A stretch of DNA of 64,000 nt from Stropharia rugosoannulata (GCA_028532985.1 JANCIK010000003.1:3606001-3670000); one strand, 5' to 3'. Positions 1-12,666 are shown, counted from the first letter of the stretch. Numbers and translations are program-made. Notes: generated by a model not told the origin, from the sequence alone.

Positions 1-2092
1 ACCCATATGAGATAGCGAAGGTCGTCCTAAGGAAAGGAAAAGATTAATGGTTAACTTGGAGGACGGAGCGAAGCTATCTCACGAGAGGAATAGGGGACTG
101 TACGCGTGGTACGCCTCTAGATCAATGGTCGACTCGGGCGTTAAAATCCTAGTAACATTGTAGGTGTTGAAGGTGTTGTCGTAAGATATACGCGACGAGA
201 TTCTACGTTAACTGGTTGATTAAAGCCCAGCTTCAAATTCCGACGGCACTTACGGCATGAACTTGGCGAACCAAGTGTTTGTGAACTGATTATCTGTCGG
301 TCAACTGTTCAATGCAATATAAGAAATCCATGTACGCACGTAGAGGACGGGAGTCAAGAACCCTAACAACATAACATAAAGATCTATTCAGCTGAAGCAA
401 AGGTTCTGGACTTACAGAAGAAAAAGACAAATCCTCCAAAGATGTTTGCTTCTGCCCACCCTATCAGACAGTTATATCAGTAATCAGTAGCTATATCATG
501 GCTATATCTGCCATACATGGAGTAGCGAGGGGGTTCCCGATGTATCTGAGGCATTTTGTTAGATTATTAAGAGTACATGTCATTTGAACTGATCGCAACA
601 TACGTGATCTGACTCCAGTCAAAAGTAATAACAGACATTCCCTAAATGCCAAGTCACCATTATTATAGGCTAGAGATTGATGAGATGGGACACGCACCAT
701 TCCGTGGACATAACTTTATAGGCGTAAATAGGTCAGTTACACATCTCACAACAGCAGCTAAATTCGTACCCGAAGAGCTGGGCAATGGCTAAAATTATAA
801 TCATTAATATCCGCTGAAAGAAAAGAGGTCTTTACCACATACTTGTGTTCTGTGGAGCAATCCATGTCACCCAGGAGAAGTAGGACAGCGCTTGGACTGG
901 AACCAGTCAGTGTCACGCAGTAGCTAAATATAGACTCCACCTACATAGATAACCAGGGAAGAAATCTAAAAATAGACGTCGGGATTTCAGTACAGAGTCG
1001 AGGAGCTGTATTAGATGTACTTACACCAGAAGAATGACCCAAGGAACCAATAGACAAAGAACCTCTCACGGCTTATACCGCCACGGGTCCCAATTCCTGC
1101 GTACTGCTGAGAATGGAGAGTGTTGAAAAGGGCGCAATTGACCAAGTTCACAGGCCAAATCATGGAAGGAGGAGCGACGAGGAAACGGCGAGCCACTCCA
1201 CCGATGGAGAATCCGATAAGCTGCGTCGACATAACCACGAACCATTGGTCTAAATATGGAAGGTTATTGCAAGCCCCCTAGAGCCAACGCTGCCGGACTG
1301 AACTTACAGCTGAAGTTGTAATGCTGGTTGTAGTACACCCTCTGCACGGCAATGATGTCCGTGGCATAAGCAGACCCCGCACCCACAGTTGCCTATATCA
1401 GCGGGATAAACAAAAACTCAATTGATATGTGACAGATGTGACAGACCATGATCTACATTAATAGAAACCTTCAGCGTGGTCAGCGGTGATATCAAGGCGA
1501 ATAGACACACTGTTACGAGCACATGCTCCTTGACTGTGAATGGTCCAGGATTGAGTTTTGCTCCGAATATCGTGATGTTGGGCAGCCAGGCAGCAGCAGC
1601 CCTACCCATTGGGAAGGACAGCAACTGTGCCACAATTCCAGTGATACTGACTGAAGGGAACCGGAAGAAGAAGAATTGATTCAGGCCTGGGATGACAATG
1701 GCCCAAATGAGACCAAGAACCCAGGTCCGAAGAGTGGTGACGGGCATGTCGAAGTCATCGGTGTTGGCCACTGCAGATCTGACCTCAGGGTAGGGACTTT
1801 CGTCATCGAAGCCCACGAAGTGTTCTTTGTCCAGGTTGGGATCGTCGAATTGCGCACCGGTTAGCTCCTGTAATTAATGAGTTGAGTACAAGAAATCTGG
1901 GTCGTTGTACTTCACTTACAGCGATGGCATTGGCTGAGATGATTCTGGGTTTAGCTTGCGTGTTGTAGGCGTGAGTAAACACTACTCACAGTCAAGGTCC
2001 AGCGGGCTGTGGTCGCTTGCCTTCTCCATGTCTTTAACATCGTCGAGATGCTCTCCCGGCGTATACTGGGGAACTTCTGCGAGGTCGGCCAT
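1..2092 (-). CDS. OPT-family oligopeptide transporter, 3' end beyond window
   Basis: Proton-coupled plasma-membrane importer of small peptides (OPT family). Translation starts at 2092 with MADLAEVPQY, a short acidic cytosolic N-terminus. The family block NPGPF-x-x-KEH is encoded near 1525–1555, followed by VGAGSAYATD, the STQLIGFSIGG helix and the FDWSQI / SPLATPWW-type region. I could join about sixteen exons in frame from 2092 to position 1, all with GT–AG borders; apparent stops all fall in introns. Three exons are only 16–22 nt. The last visible exon reads TTFAISYG and runs off the left edge, so roughly the C-terminal half is missing from the window, not from the gene. Family identity is secure; exact exon edges are inferred by eye. 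Confidence 0.88.
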
Positions 2093-3670
2093 GGTGAGCG
2101 CCTGGTGGTGGGTAGACAAGAGTCGAAATAGCTCTTAAGGAATCTTATATACATGAAAAGGTAATTACTTGCGACGCATGTGGAACTGCTTCCACGATAA
2201 GACGTCGAATGCACATGCTCATTCTCCAGAGCTGGAATAGAAGTCCGTATAGGTGAGACTAAAAATATGTACTCTAAGCGGCATCCGTAGGAATCTAAAC
2301 CCATAACACAACTCTCCAAAACGCCGCCCTATCTCTCTCCCCGAGCCAGTGGGTATGAATATTTAGCTATGCTCTCGCTCCAGTCTCATTTAATCTAAGC
2401 GATGGCCACTATTTTTAACTGATTTCTAATTGCACAGGCCGCCTATGAGATGCGATCTATGCGATCTTTTAAGTGATCTTGTGAGCAATTATTGGAAGAC
2501 CTGAAGTGTATATGACATTGGCAAGTACATATTTGTGTTGACGCGCTGTTTGCATCCGGTCACTTTCGCAACATCATATGGAAAGTCTACAATTCACTGT
2601 CATGAACTCCCATGAGCGACATGCCAAGATAGGTGCCACCATGAGCCGTGAGATATACTCGGAAGCTTCTCAAAAGGCTCGTCACATTTCACTAAGATAC
2701 TAGTCTAAACTACTCATACTGGAGTAGACCGCATCAATCCATGAAATGAATGTACTTAACATTCGTAAAGCAGGTATAGATTCGTACTTCTTTATAGGGT
2801 CTGCAGAAGCGTTAATTACGTATATACCCACTATTATTACTCAATAGAACCTTGAAGATATATATATAAAGGGTAAGCGGGATTCCGCAGTTCGCGACAT
2901 GTGGCCCACCAACTTCGGGTTGAAGGTTGTTTTGAGGGCGTGAATCTTTTCATAACCCCTATAGATCATCCACATCCTAGTTTGGTAATGGATTCATTAA
3001 CACACAGAGACATGATGATAAGGCCATCTTTTGAACAAAGTCCCTCCAGCATCTCTTCTTCATACTTGCTGTGAATTACCCTACTTCCAACAGGTGAACT
3101 CAGTACGATTACGATCGATTTTTATAGATATATATAGAATACATATATACTATATATATATCTGGCCGGGATGCACTTATAAGAAAGGCAGAATTTGTGC
3201 AAGTCCAAAGCTTTTTCCTCATGGAGATTACCGTATCTTTCGGTGAATGCAAATGTACGTGGTATCAGTTTCAACGCTACTTTTTGACACCCCAGTATTA
3301 ACACCTTATTCATTGTGCGTTTCAAGTGGGTGGTAAATAGTATATAGAGTGAGTAATCTCCTTGACACCCAAATATTCCCGTATAGCGGAAGTTACTGTC
3401 AGTCTGTTCGTGTCACTCTGTCTTTATGCCAAAAGATAAGTAAAGCCGTGGCAGAGGTTTGAGTCTTTGATCGGCCTTTCGGCGCTCGCAATATCACTAA
3501 GTGCTGAAGTCACGTATTCGTTCTTTCAATTAATAGCCTCTACTGGATTTTACCGAAACTAGTACTCTCAGCAAATTGGAAAACGTCAATTTTGGGCGAG
3601 CCCACCTGCCTTAATCGTACCTGTTCACCGTCGGCAAGTGTCGGCAGCCGGCAACGGAGATCACCGGGAC
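2093..3670. other. intergenic region, 1.6 kb
   Basis: Upstream region shared by the OPT gene (minus) and the GT25 gene (plus). It is AT-rich, with runs of TA repeats near 2855–2870 and 3125–3165. I see no open frame with a recognisable protein and no RNA gene. Confidence 0.5.
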
Positions 3671-4949
3671 ATGCCGTGTGAAAGCTACACAGGTCCCACC
3701 TTCTCTCTCACCACCGCTGAAGCTGAAGCTTGTAGCGCTTCGGTAACTCCTTCGATCCGACATATGCTGGCCGTCAAGCTTCTCTGCTCCTCCAATGCAT
3801 GGTGCTTCAAGGTCTTCTGCTTCCGGTGTCTAGTAGGCTCCGTGGCGGGGTTGATTCTCTTCATGACTGTTTTCATGCTCGGGATGAAGCAGAACTCGTC
3901 ATCTAATGTAAAAATACCCTTGCAGATCTTTCGCATGCACTCGAGCCAAACGGTGGTTATCTCTCTTCCGAAACGTCAGGACCGCCGCCGAGATATGGAA
4001 AAGCTGCGCATGGAACTAGGACTTCAATGGAGTTACGTTGACGCCCTTTCATCAGACAGCCCTTTGGTGGCAGTCATTATGGCGCGGATCGTAGAGACTC
4101 GGGCCACACTACCGTTTTCAGCTGCAGACACTGGTTCCACCAACTTCTCTTGGCCTGATAACTTGGAGAATGTAGCCAACTCTTTTGAGGAAATCAGTAT
4201 GTGGACTGATGGCTACAATCCTTGGGATTTATTAACTACCGGCTTCCCGCATTCCACTCCCTATCGGCGTATCGTCTGCGCAATAAAGAATTGCACAATC
4301 CCTACTGGCTTCCTTCTGGAGCATATGATTCTCACACCATCTCGAGTAGCGTGTTGGCACTCGCATCTGGCTGTCATTCACAAATTTGCCAACAGCTTAG
4401 GACCACATGGACCTGGTGTAGCTTTGGTATTGGAGGATGATGTCGATATGGAGAAGGATATCGGTCAGCAGACCCGTGCCCTCTGGAACGCCTTACCCAG
4501 CGACTGGGATATCGTATTTTTAGGTAAGGGGCAGTTTTCCCGTATATCGAATGACATAAATATTCCTAGGTCATTGTTGGTCGGACGAAAGGCGCGGTGC
4601 TCTTGTGCCATCGCTTATGCCATCAGGGACTGGGTATCCTGAACCATCTCACTTCCGATTGCATGTCTCAACTAGCCCCAAGTGCACCCATGCATATGCT
4701 CTTTCTCGTACCGGTGCTCGGCGACTTTTACTTCACCTGCGGTATCCCCCATTCGCTTACTCGAGAGCCATTGATCAGGCACTTGCTTGGCTTGTGGAGA
4801 GTGGGCGCCTGAAAAGCTTCTCAGTGGTCCCGAGCCTGGTGGTGCAACGCAAAGTTTCCACGAGCGATGTGATAACTGGCAATAGCACTGGGAGTAAATG
4901 GAAAGATACTCTTAGAGATGGAGTGTTCCAGACTGGAGTAGAGACTTGA
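3671..4949 (+). CDS. GT25-like glycosyltransferase, type II membrane protein
   Basis: Predicted Golgi/ER glycosyltransferase of family 25 (LPS/procollagen galactosyltransferase-like). Two exons, 3671–4523 and 4570–4949, join in phase to 410 residues. An uncleaved hydrophobic segment (about residues 55–75) would anchor it as a type II protein. Landmarks are VISLPKRQDRR (start of the nucleotide-sugar fold), the acidic metal-binding LEDDVD, DWDIVFLG followed after the intron by HCW, and CTHAYALSRTGARRLL. The order and spacing match fungal GT25 proteins. An in-frame GTG lies 33 nt upstream, but the first ATG at 3671 was taken as the start. The sugar donor and acceptor cannot be told from sequence. 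Confidence 0.85.
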
Positions 4950-7027
4950 ATAACATTTCCATCGGCCGCTGTTTAGTATCTTCGGGCTATCTTTATTGAT
5001 GAATGTCTTTCGAGCGACGGCTGCGGAGGTTTCTTGTTATCGTGATAGCACTTAGCAAAAAATTATCAGAATGGTGCCTATCTTAGAACAGGAATGAACT
5101 CTATACATTGGATCAACCAGGAATCTCCGCTTTTCTTTGCTATTTAATGAAGCTTCTCACAGTGATACGCACCTTGGGCTCCTAGGTCCTGTAGTGCTAC
5201 GGTGCTTACCAAATTGCTCTCTATCCAATGTAGACTCCCGGTGAAACTTCCTTCAAAGGATACTAGTGCAAGCGAAAATGTGGCTTCACTAATGCAAGGA
5301 GCGTGTTCTGTTATCGTACTCGTATGCGATCGCGTCTTGGGTATGGTATTTCTGGGTTTTGATGACATAGATTGTATCGGTGGACCCCCTATGCAGATCA
5401 ATCGTACCACGTCAAAGTTCAAAGACCCAAGTCCGAATTGCCCTCCTTTGCATTCCTGTCTTCATTTATTTCCGAAGGAATGCCACGCGCATACCAAACC
5501 GAACTTTCTGACTCATTAAACCCTCCAAAGAATACATTTTTTAAATAGGTAACCCCGTCGTTACGTATCGCGGATACTATGCATTTCAGATAATTAGCTA
5601 CTGGATGGAAGTTCACAGGCAGGTATATATACTTTCACAAGCGCTGTTAAGAGTTTCGCGAACTGAGAACAACCACAAGGAAAAAGTGTGATTTCCCCGG
5701 GGTAGTACACGGTGGACACCGTTGTGACCAAGTTTAACCTTCTGTGAGACAGTGAAACGGTATCTGAAGTTTTTGAATTGCCACCTTTCTTTGTGTACTA
5801 CTTAGGGACTCTCTTTAACTGGTGCAGGTACGTTACGTCTGTCTGTATCTACAGACAGAGGACGAGGATGTCGCATATAAACGAAGTTTTGGTACTATGT
5901 ATGATACGGATGCTCGGTACCTACAACTAATTCTAGGCCTCTGTGAGAAGCTGTCAGAGTCGGTCTGCGGATGTCAATCAGTGCAGCACATGTACAAGCA
6001 ATTAAAATGGTAATTACCTACCTTCGAACTTTGAAGTAACTGGTAAGTTTCGAAGAATTGTCTTGCAATACCCGTGTTGAGCGCAGTGAGCACTGATGCG
6101 ATTATAAATAGCCTGGATTCACGAAGTGTGGGGGTAACAGGGTCTAAATTTGAATATCTTCAATCCCGACCCGTGTGGGACAAAAAACATGGTGTTCGAA
6201 TGTTCAAACTCACGGTTACAGCTTGATGGATGAAAGCCTACTCACTGGGCTGATATCAAGCACGTGTTGCATTAGCTGTATTAGCTGTACTTATTGTTTT
6301 GCTAGGCAAAGTTGTGACGTGCGGCATGTTCTAGTTGGCGTCGGCTTGAAGTTGCTGGACATAAACGAAAAGAAGGTCGCTGTTATGTAAGTACAGCACA
6401 AGGGACCGCTGATCGACACGAAGCAGACATAATTGAAGCTACAGCGAGTTAAGCGTTATATAAATTCCTGACTTACGCTTTAAATTTTGTCGACACAATG
6501 GTTAAGGTATAAGGCCTTAAGGGCTGTATTGTAGTTTTCATGAATAAAGCTGAATAGCGCCGGGCAGTGTTACGTTGGACATTGTCAAACCTATTTATAG
6601 GACTCGGAGTACATTTGCCATCTGCTGGTTGCACCGTTCACGTAAAACATAGGCTCAACGTGGCGTGATCCTCGAAAGCAGCCTTGCCTTTGTTAACTCA
6701 GGTATAAGACAGTTCCAGGATCCAAGCAGTGTATAAAATTAATAGGGCGGCTATCCGGAACACTGCTAGTATCACCAAGACGATGCGGATTCTCGTACGT
6801 CAGAAGACTTTACCTCTTCTGAGAGCGAGTCAAGACTTGGTTATTGTTCTTTTACTCTATTCGGATAACTTGTGGACATTGATGAAATTGCATACAGCAA
6901 TTGATTGCTGAACCTTGTAGTGGTATAAATACAGGAGTAGTAGTCGTAGTTGGGTCATATTCGAGTCAGCTTGGTATATCTGATAGTCCCACCCCGAACC
7001 TTCCACTTCTCCACCCTACTACAGACA
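4950..7027. other. intergenic region, 2.1 kb
   Basis: No gene recognised. Several open frames of 60–105 codons exist on both strands (for example around 5144–5520), but none shows a domain, a signal peptide with a matching exon, or plausible splice continuation. A small direct repeat of ATTAGCTGT lies near 6272–6290. Confidence 0.45.
6924..6931 (+). promoter_or_regulatory. TATA-box-like element
   Basis: TATAAATA lies about 100 nt upstream of the ATG at 7028, a plausible core promoter for the small gene that follows. Seen directly; function inferred. Confidence 0.4.
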
Positions 7028-7975
7028 ATGAGCTCTTCCCAAGCGTCATCACAAACTACTACATCAAAGGAATCCAAGGGTTCTAGGAGTCATGATTCAA
7101 AAGTCGACTGCGCTTTAGCCATCTCAGAGACATTGCTTTCAGCATTCAAAGAGATCGCTCGAGCGTGTCCTGTGCCATACCTAAAAGATGCCGCTGGACT
7201 GATGTGCACAGTTATAGAAATGATTGACGTACGCTCAAAGATTGTTGTAACACTTTGTGCCGATGCTGATACTGTATTCAGGATACTCGATCGAACTCAT
7301 TTGGGTACTCAGATGTCATACAGGATATTGCCGTCCACACACACGACGCAATTCAAGCGATGATGACAATGAAGGAGGACGATACAACATACATAAATCT
7401 TCAGCGAGTTATCGGGTGAGCGCTTGCCAGTACTTTTCCTTCTTTATACGTTTTACAATTTGCTTATTGTCAAAATTTAGACAGATGACAGATATCAGAG
7501 TTATATGCGAAACTGCTAACAAGAGAAATGCTGTAACAAAGTTTCTGATGTCCAAGAGAGACGGAAAGAAGCTTGAGGATGTCCGAAGGCAATTTGCTTC
7601 CAATATGACCAGATTTCAGGTAAGAATATTTGGCGCAAACACAAAGCTCAAACTCTACGCTGACATGAGTGACTGAACAAAATTATGTAGTTCCAATCGA
7701 CACTACAACTACTTCAAGCCGCGCGTAAGAACGGAGACACTGAAGCTGCGAAGAAAGAGCTCGAGCATATTCTAGAGAAATCCCGGCTTGCACAAGCTCA
7801 ATCAAATCCTGGCTTCCAAAGGTACATAGGACGTACTGCGTTTGGAGGGGATGTTTTTACAATAAATGACGTCCAAAGTCCAAGCCAGTATACTCCTCAA
7901 CCAATGCAGGTCTTCTCTGGCGACACAGTGTTTCTTGGAAAGGTGATTACAGAAAATAAGATCAGAGTGCATTAG
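7028..7975 (+). CDS. small protein resembling the N-terminal helical domain of fungal NLRs
   Basis: Four exons (7028–7228, 7282–7415, 7481–7619, 7691–7975) join in frame to 252 residues. After a Ser/Thr-rich leader of about 25 residues come amphipathic helices with the pattern LSAFKEIARACPVPYLK, VIEMID, VIQDIAVHTHDAI, FLMSKRDGKKLEDVRRQF and FQSTLQLLQ. This layout resembles the MLKL/HeLo-like bundle that basidiomycete NACHT and WD40/TPR NLRs carry at their N-termini. Here it stops after a short C-terminal tail with no NACHT, P-loop or repeat domain downstream. It could be a stand-alone partner of an NLR or a truncated remnant. Resemblance is by pattern only, so identity is moderate. Confidence 0.6.
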
Positions 7976-9174
7976 TTAGTATGGTGCTATTGCAGATCAT
8001 AATAATCGTACTTAGACGCTATAAAATGAACAGAGAATCCGCGGGTCCTTGTACTACTGACTAACTACTAATTATACTTGAAGAAATGATCTACAATCTA
8101 TATACCCTAAACTTGCTTGAAGTGTAAAACTTGTGGGTGCCGGCGCTGAGTGGTTACGAAGAAGCAAATTAGAAAAGGAACTCTTTCAGCTTTCCATTGA
8201 GCCTTGCATAATGTGTTGAATGCGCTGAGCCATTACTTTATTTTCATACAGGAAAATAAGCGCCGAGCGATGACCGTGAGAAATGACAAATGGAGGCGAG
8301 CGAAAACAAGGATAATAGCTGCATTTGGTAATAAAAGTCGGAGAAGGTGAAGTTGTAATGTATACACTAGGTTTCTATGTCACATCACTTCCCCATAGAG
8401 TACAATTAGGCTGACAATGTACTTATACATATGTAGTCATGTAACTGGACCGATGTTATGTAAAAATAGGACTCAGCGCTCAGCTTTAAATTCTATCACT
8501 ACACGAGGCACTCCCTGGCACTCCTTCTTGCGTGTCCGACTCGGATTTAGTTAATTTTAGCTCGTAACTACATTATGCCGGACTTGCTTACACTGGGCAA
8601 CATACTGGGCCATAACTGCTAACCGCGTCAACGATAATTAATAGTAGACCTTCAAGGTCTCGATCAGTCGTTGACCGCGTTGGCCCTCCTCCTTATAGTG
8701 GAAATTAAAGCAGTAGCGTCCTTACAAACAGTTACTTTGAGCAAGGCTCTAAACGTGAATATCATGGCGTATCCACTACAGTGACTCAGTAGATCGTGCA
8801 TTTGAATAAGTACTAGTACTACCGTGACTTGTATCGGACATTACATATTTTTTCCAATTCTTAAAAGATTTATGTTACAAACCAAATACATAAATGATCA
8901 TCGATCATCACGTACCTTTTTATTTTTTATGTATCAATACTGAGTGTGCCTTTGAACCTCTTTGAACCAGCTTCCGATCGCGACGATTGGGCCGTCTTCG
9001 CAAAAGTACATACATATAACAGACCCTTACACTGATAATTTGATCCGTTGATATGTGCATTGTGCATTTGATGCATTGATGGGTCACATGATATGAGCCG
9101 TTGCATCCGAGAACATTGCGAGAACATCTTGTTCGCAACCCGCTACGACATCGCTCTACATTCGTACCGCATCT
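7976..9174. other. intergenic region, 1.2 kb
   Basis: AT-rich spacer between the small NLR-domain-like gene and LCL2. No coding frame with recognisable content; no continuation of the preceding gene into ATPase or repeat domains. Confidence 0.5.
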
Positions 9175-9581
9175 ATGCACAATATGTATCTACTTTCGTT
9201 CATAACCATCACTACTCTTTTCCAACTTTCATTTGCTCAATTTGACTTCTTCGGAAACATGTTTGCCCAACAGCGGCAGCAGCAGCATCAACAGCCGGAC
9301 TCTGGCATCTCACAATGGGAGACTTACGCCGAGAGGGGTATGCATTTGGTCAATAGTGTCATACTCTGGCCACTCACCTCGTCTGTCCAGTTGCATGCGC
9401 GGAGTATCTATGTCCAGGAACGCTTACTTGTGTCGCGCGCCCGAGCGACTGTCCCTGCCCGAGCCCAGAAGATATCAAGTGCACCATACCTGACGGGGAC
9501 AACTTAGAAGACGCCACTGTTGTATGTACGAGGGGTCAGGAAGAGTGCATAACGGTGGTCAGGTTAATGAAAAAGCTATAG
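9175..9581 (+). CDS. LCL2: Long chronological lifespan protein 2 (LCL2), secretory
   Basis: Small secreted or ER protein of the fungal LCL2 family; yeast LCL2 mutants have altered lifespan, and the molecular role is not settled. Exons 9175–9337 and 9391–9581 join to 117 residues. A signal peptide ([18 protein letters not shown]) is followed by QFDFFGNMF and a Gln-rich stretch typical of the family. Exon 2 has the cysteine pattern [34 protein letters not shown] and EEC. The length matches the family (about 110–130 residues). A second in-frame ATG three codons later (9184) is an equally good start. Confidence 0.9.
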
Positions 9582-9819
9582 AGGCATTACGTCCGGATCA
9601 ATCGTATGTTGTGAAGCCATCACCTTTCGCATTTCACCGTCATCTATATTTCCAACCTCCTATCCTTTAGAATGTCACATAGATGGGCAATCCATACCCA
9701 CCCCTTCACAAAGAAGATTATAATGTATCCGAAGGCTTTTTGGATTGTTAAATACTTTGTAGCTTACAAGTCGTATGTATTTCCCCGTCAGTGCAAGGTC
9801 GCTATACCTATGAAGTACA

Positions 9820-11021
9820 CTAATCGACCTTTACTCCCTCAAGAAAGTCAATCACCACTTTGAAATACCTAAATAGGACGGTATCAGTCAGTTTACCATA
9901 ATCCAATCCAGTTTAAACGTCTTTGAACGCACTTCTCCGGTTCCTCGAATTGGGCTAGATGTGTACTGTTCTGCAGCTCCACCCATTTGACCTTTGGAAT
10001 TTTAAGGAAGAAAGGCCGCACGGCTATTTCTTGTGTCTGGTCCAGCGGCGCAGAGATTAGTAACGTCGGACAAGCTATGTTGTGTATTATATCGGTGATG
10101 TCCCAGTCCTTCAAATTTCCTGAAGTCGTGAAATCCGAAGGACCAAACCTGCGGGAGAGTTACAGTCAGTCGACCATTCTAGAAGTTAATACATCTCAAA
10201 TCACATGGCGCGCGACACTGTTCTATCCTCCTCGAACACTTCGAATGTTCGCAGGAGCTCTTGTGGCCATGGGTCTACCGTGCAAGAATGTTTCTTGTAG
10301 AATGCTGTCGACAATTCTTGATACTCTTTGGAATCCAAAGTACCTTCGGCCTCGTGCTTGCGAATCTTAGCGAGATAATCCCCAGGAAACTTCTCCAGTA
10401 ACGCGTCCGTACCCTTTGTCATTAGATCAATTGAGGCAGGAGAATTGGCAATGATCAGACGCTTCAATCCCTTGGGTGCACGCGAAGCGGCATATTGGGC
10501 GGCAAGCATTCCTACGATACAAACGTTACTAGAGCAAAGATGAGAGGTCAAGTAACAACGCACCACCCCAGGACTGGCCAAGTATGTCAAAGTCATCATG
10601 TACTCCAAGGGCTTTTGTTAGGTTATCCAATTCGTCCATGAACAGCTCGGGCACCCAGAACTCCTGAGGTGCATCTGGGATGTGCGTAGAGGAGCCGCCT
10701 CCGATTTGGTCGTACAAAATCACCGGAATGCTGGATGAAGTTCCAGTACATGACATGCAATTTGATCGGGCAGAAAGAAAACATACCCAACCCTATGGTA
10801 TAACTCCTGATTTGGGCTGCCAAAAAATGCACATAGTAAGAATGGCACTTGATCTAGGGCAATGGAGCTCACAGCAAATAGTAATGCGACATTCCAGGAC
10901 CACCGTGGATGGCGATGATGGGCCGCTTTGTGCTCGTTTTCAGGTCGCCGAAAACCTTGTACCATGTGTAGTACGTCTCTCCTTGGACCGTGAATGGAAC
11001 TTTGCCTTCTGTGACCGACAT
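9820..11021 (-). CDS. proline-iminopeptidase-like alpha/beta hydrolase, copy A
   Basis: Serine hydrolase of peptidase family S33 (proline iminopeptidase / L-amino-acid amidase type), probably cytosolic because no signal peptide is present. Six exons (11021–10873, 10816–10787, 10730–10564, 10511–10205, 10148–9933, 9868–9820) give 305 residues. Visible are the oxyanion-hole HGGPGMSH, the nucleophile elbow GQSWGG, the acid candidate in SAPLD and the catalytic histidine in NSTHLAQFEEPEK. It lies head-to-tail with copy B, with identical intron phases and identical lengths for exons 2 to 6, so the two are tandem duplicates. It converges with LCL2. The substrate (N-terminal proline, amide or other) cannot be fixed from sequence. 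Confidence 0.9.
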
Positions 11022-11459
11022 TTATAATAGAGTGCCAGTGATGTCCGGTGGTATTTATCCTATGAGATATTTCAAGTTCAATCAAGTTGAGCCCCTTGGT
11101 TTATATGGATATACGGCTATATGAATCGAATACTTACCCAGAGCCGTCGAGTCAGTGTCCCTGAGAGAAGGCGACATTTTTGTGGTGCAGCACATGGTCA
11201 CAGAATTCATAGCTCCCATCTCACTGCAACTACATTGCGGCACAGTCAGCTGAGACTCACGGCGGCGGCACCGCTGAATACCTCCGCAGTAGGCTTATCG
11301 GGTCCGTTTTTACATCTGAGTCGAGAGGTCGTATCCATCGGGAGTGAATTTTGCACGTTAACCGCTTACAAACTCAAATATTAACTCGTAGCAATACACG
11401 GTGAGAGAGACCATTCCAAGATAATTCATTCTGCTGAAATAAGTCCGTAGCTTGTCGTT
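11022..11459. other. spacer between hydrolase copies
   Basis: The 438-nt spacer holds the promoter of copy A and the 3' flank of copy B. On the minus strand an ATAAATA-like element lies about 35 nt upstream of the copy A start. Nothing else recognised. Confidence 0.4.
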
Positions 11460-12666
11460 CTAGTCCACCACAACACCTTCCAGAAAGTCAGTCACTAGTT
11501 TGAAGAATCTGAATGTATAGGTCAATGCTCCACGAGTCTTCTTGATCAACATGTGCAACATACTTCTCTGGCTCTTCGAATTGCGCAAGGTGTGTACTGT
11601 TTTGCAGCTCTACCCACTTAACATTGGGAATTTTGAGGAAGAACGGCAGAACAGCCACTTCCTGAATTTCGTCTAATGGGGCTGAAATGAGTAAGGTTGG
11701 ACACGATATGTTGTGTATAATGTCAGAGATATCCCAGCCCAGCAGATTGCCCGTCGTCGTAAACTCGGATGGACCCAGCCTATGGTTCGTTCCTTCAGTT
11801 TAAACACTATAACAGTGATATTAGAGAATGCATTAACCTACATTGTATGATAGACTGTCGGATCCTTCGCGAACTCTTCGAACGATTGTAGCAATTCCTG
11901 TGGCCATGGATCGGTAGTACAGGTATGCTTTTTATAGAACGCCATGGCGAGGTCTTGGTACTCCTGCGAGCTAGTTGTGCCCTCGGCTTCGTGCTTGCGA
12001 ATGCTCTTGACGAATTCTTCTGGGAATGTGGATAGAAGGGCGGTCATCCCCTGCGTGCATAGTTCTATCGACACTGGAGAGTTTGCTATAATCAAGCGCT
12101 TAAGTCCCTTTGGCGTGCGCGAGGCCGCATATTGCGCAGCTAGCATTCCTGTAGGTGTCACAGACAAGGCATGCCTTAGAGGGAAATAATGACACGTAAA
12201 AAAGACGCATACCACCCCAGGACTGTCCGATAATATCAAAGTTATCATGGATTCCGAGTGCTTTAGTCAAGTTGTCGATCTCATCCATGAACAGCTCTGG
12301 AACCCAGAATTCCTTTGGCGCATCAGGGCGATGGGATGATGCGCCGTTCCCAATTTGATCATACAGTATCACCGGAATCCTAAATCAAAGGTATAGATTT
12401 TCCATGAGTGGTAATGAAGACCAGATACATACCCCGCTTTGTGATACAGGACTTGATTAGGGCTGAGAGGGTGATGCGGCTCAGTAGCTCTTTAATACCA
12501 ATGAAATATGCTCGTCTTACAGCATGTAGTGGTGGGACATTCCAGGTCCACCGTGGATGGCAATGATGGGCCGCTTGGTGCTCGTCTTCAGATCCCCAAA
12601 GACCTTGTACCATGTGTAGTAAGTCTCCCCGGCAACCTCAAAGGGCACCTTTCCTTCTGTCGACAT
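11460..12666 (-). CDS. proline-iminopeptidase-like alpha/beta hydrolase, copy B
   Basis: Paralogue of copy A with the same predicted S33 hydrolase role. Six exons (12666–12521, 12462–12433, 12379–12213, 12148–11842, 11779–11564, 11508–11460) give 304 residues; only exon 1 differs in length, by one codon. It retains HGGPGMSHHY, GQSWGG, SAPLDEIQE and NSTHLAQFEEPEKF. The C-terminus reads FFKLVTDFLEGVVVD. All catalytic residues are kept, so both copies look functional. A TATAAA element lies on the minus strand near 12746–12753, about 80 nt upstream of the start. An upstream in-frame ATG at 12699 would add eleven residues, but the start at 12666 aligns with copy A. Confidence 0.9.

Noticed and set aside
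480..1010. OPT transporter looks like a pseudogene because its open frames end in stops
   Set aside because: Each stop lies in a short GT–AG intron; conserved residues resume in frame after each acceptor through to position 1.
8130..8200. second tRNA-like CGCTGAGTGGTTACG string
   Set aside because: No B-box or cloverleaf pairing within 100 nt.
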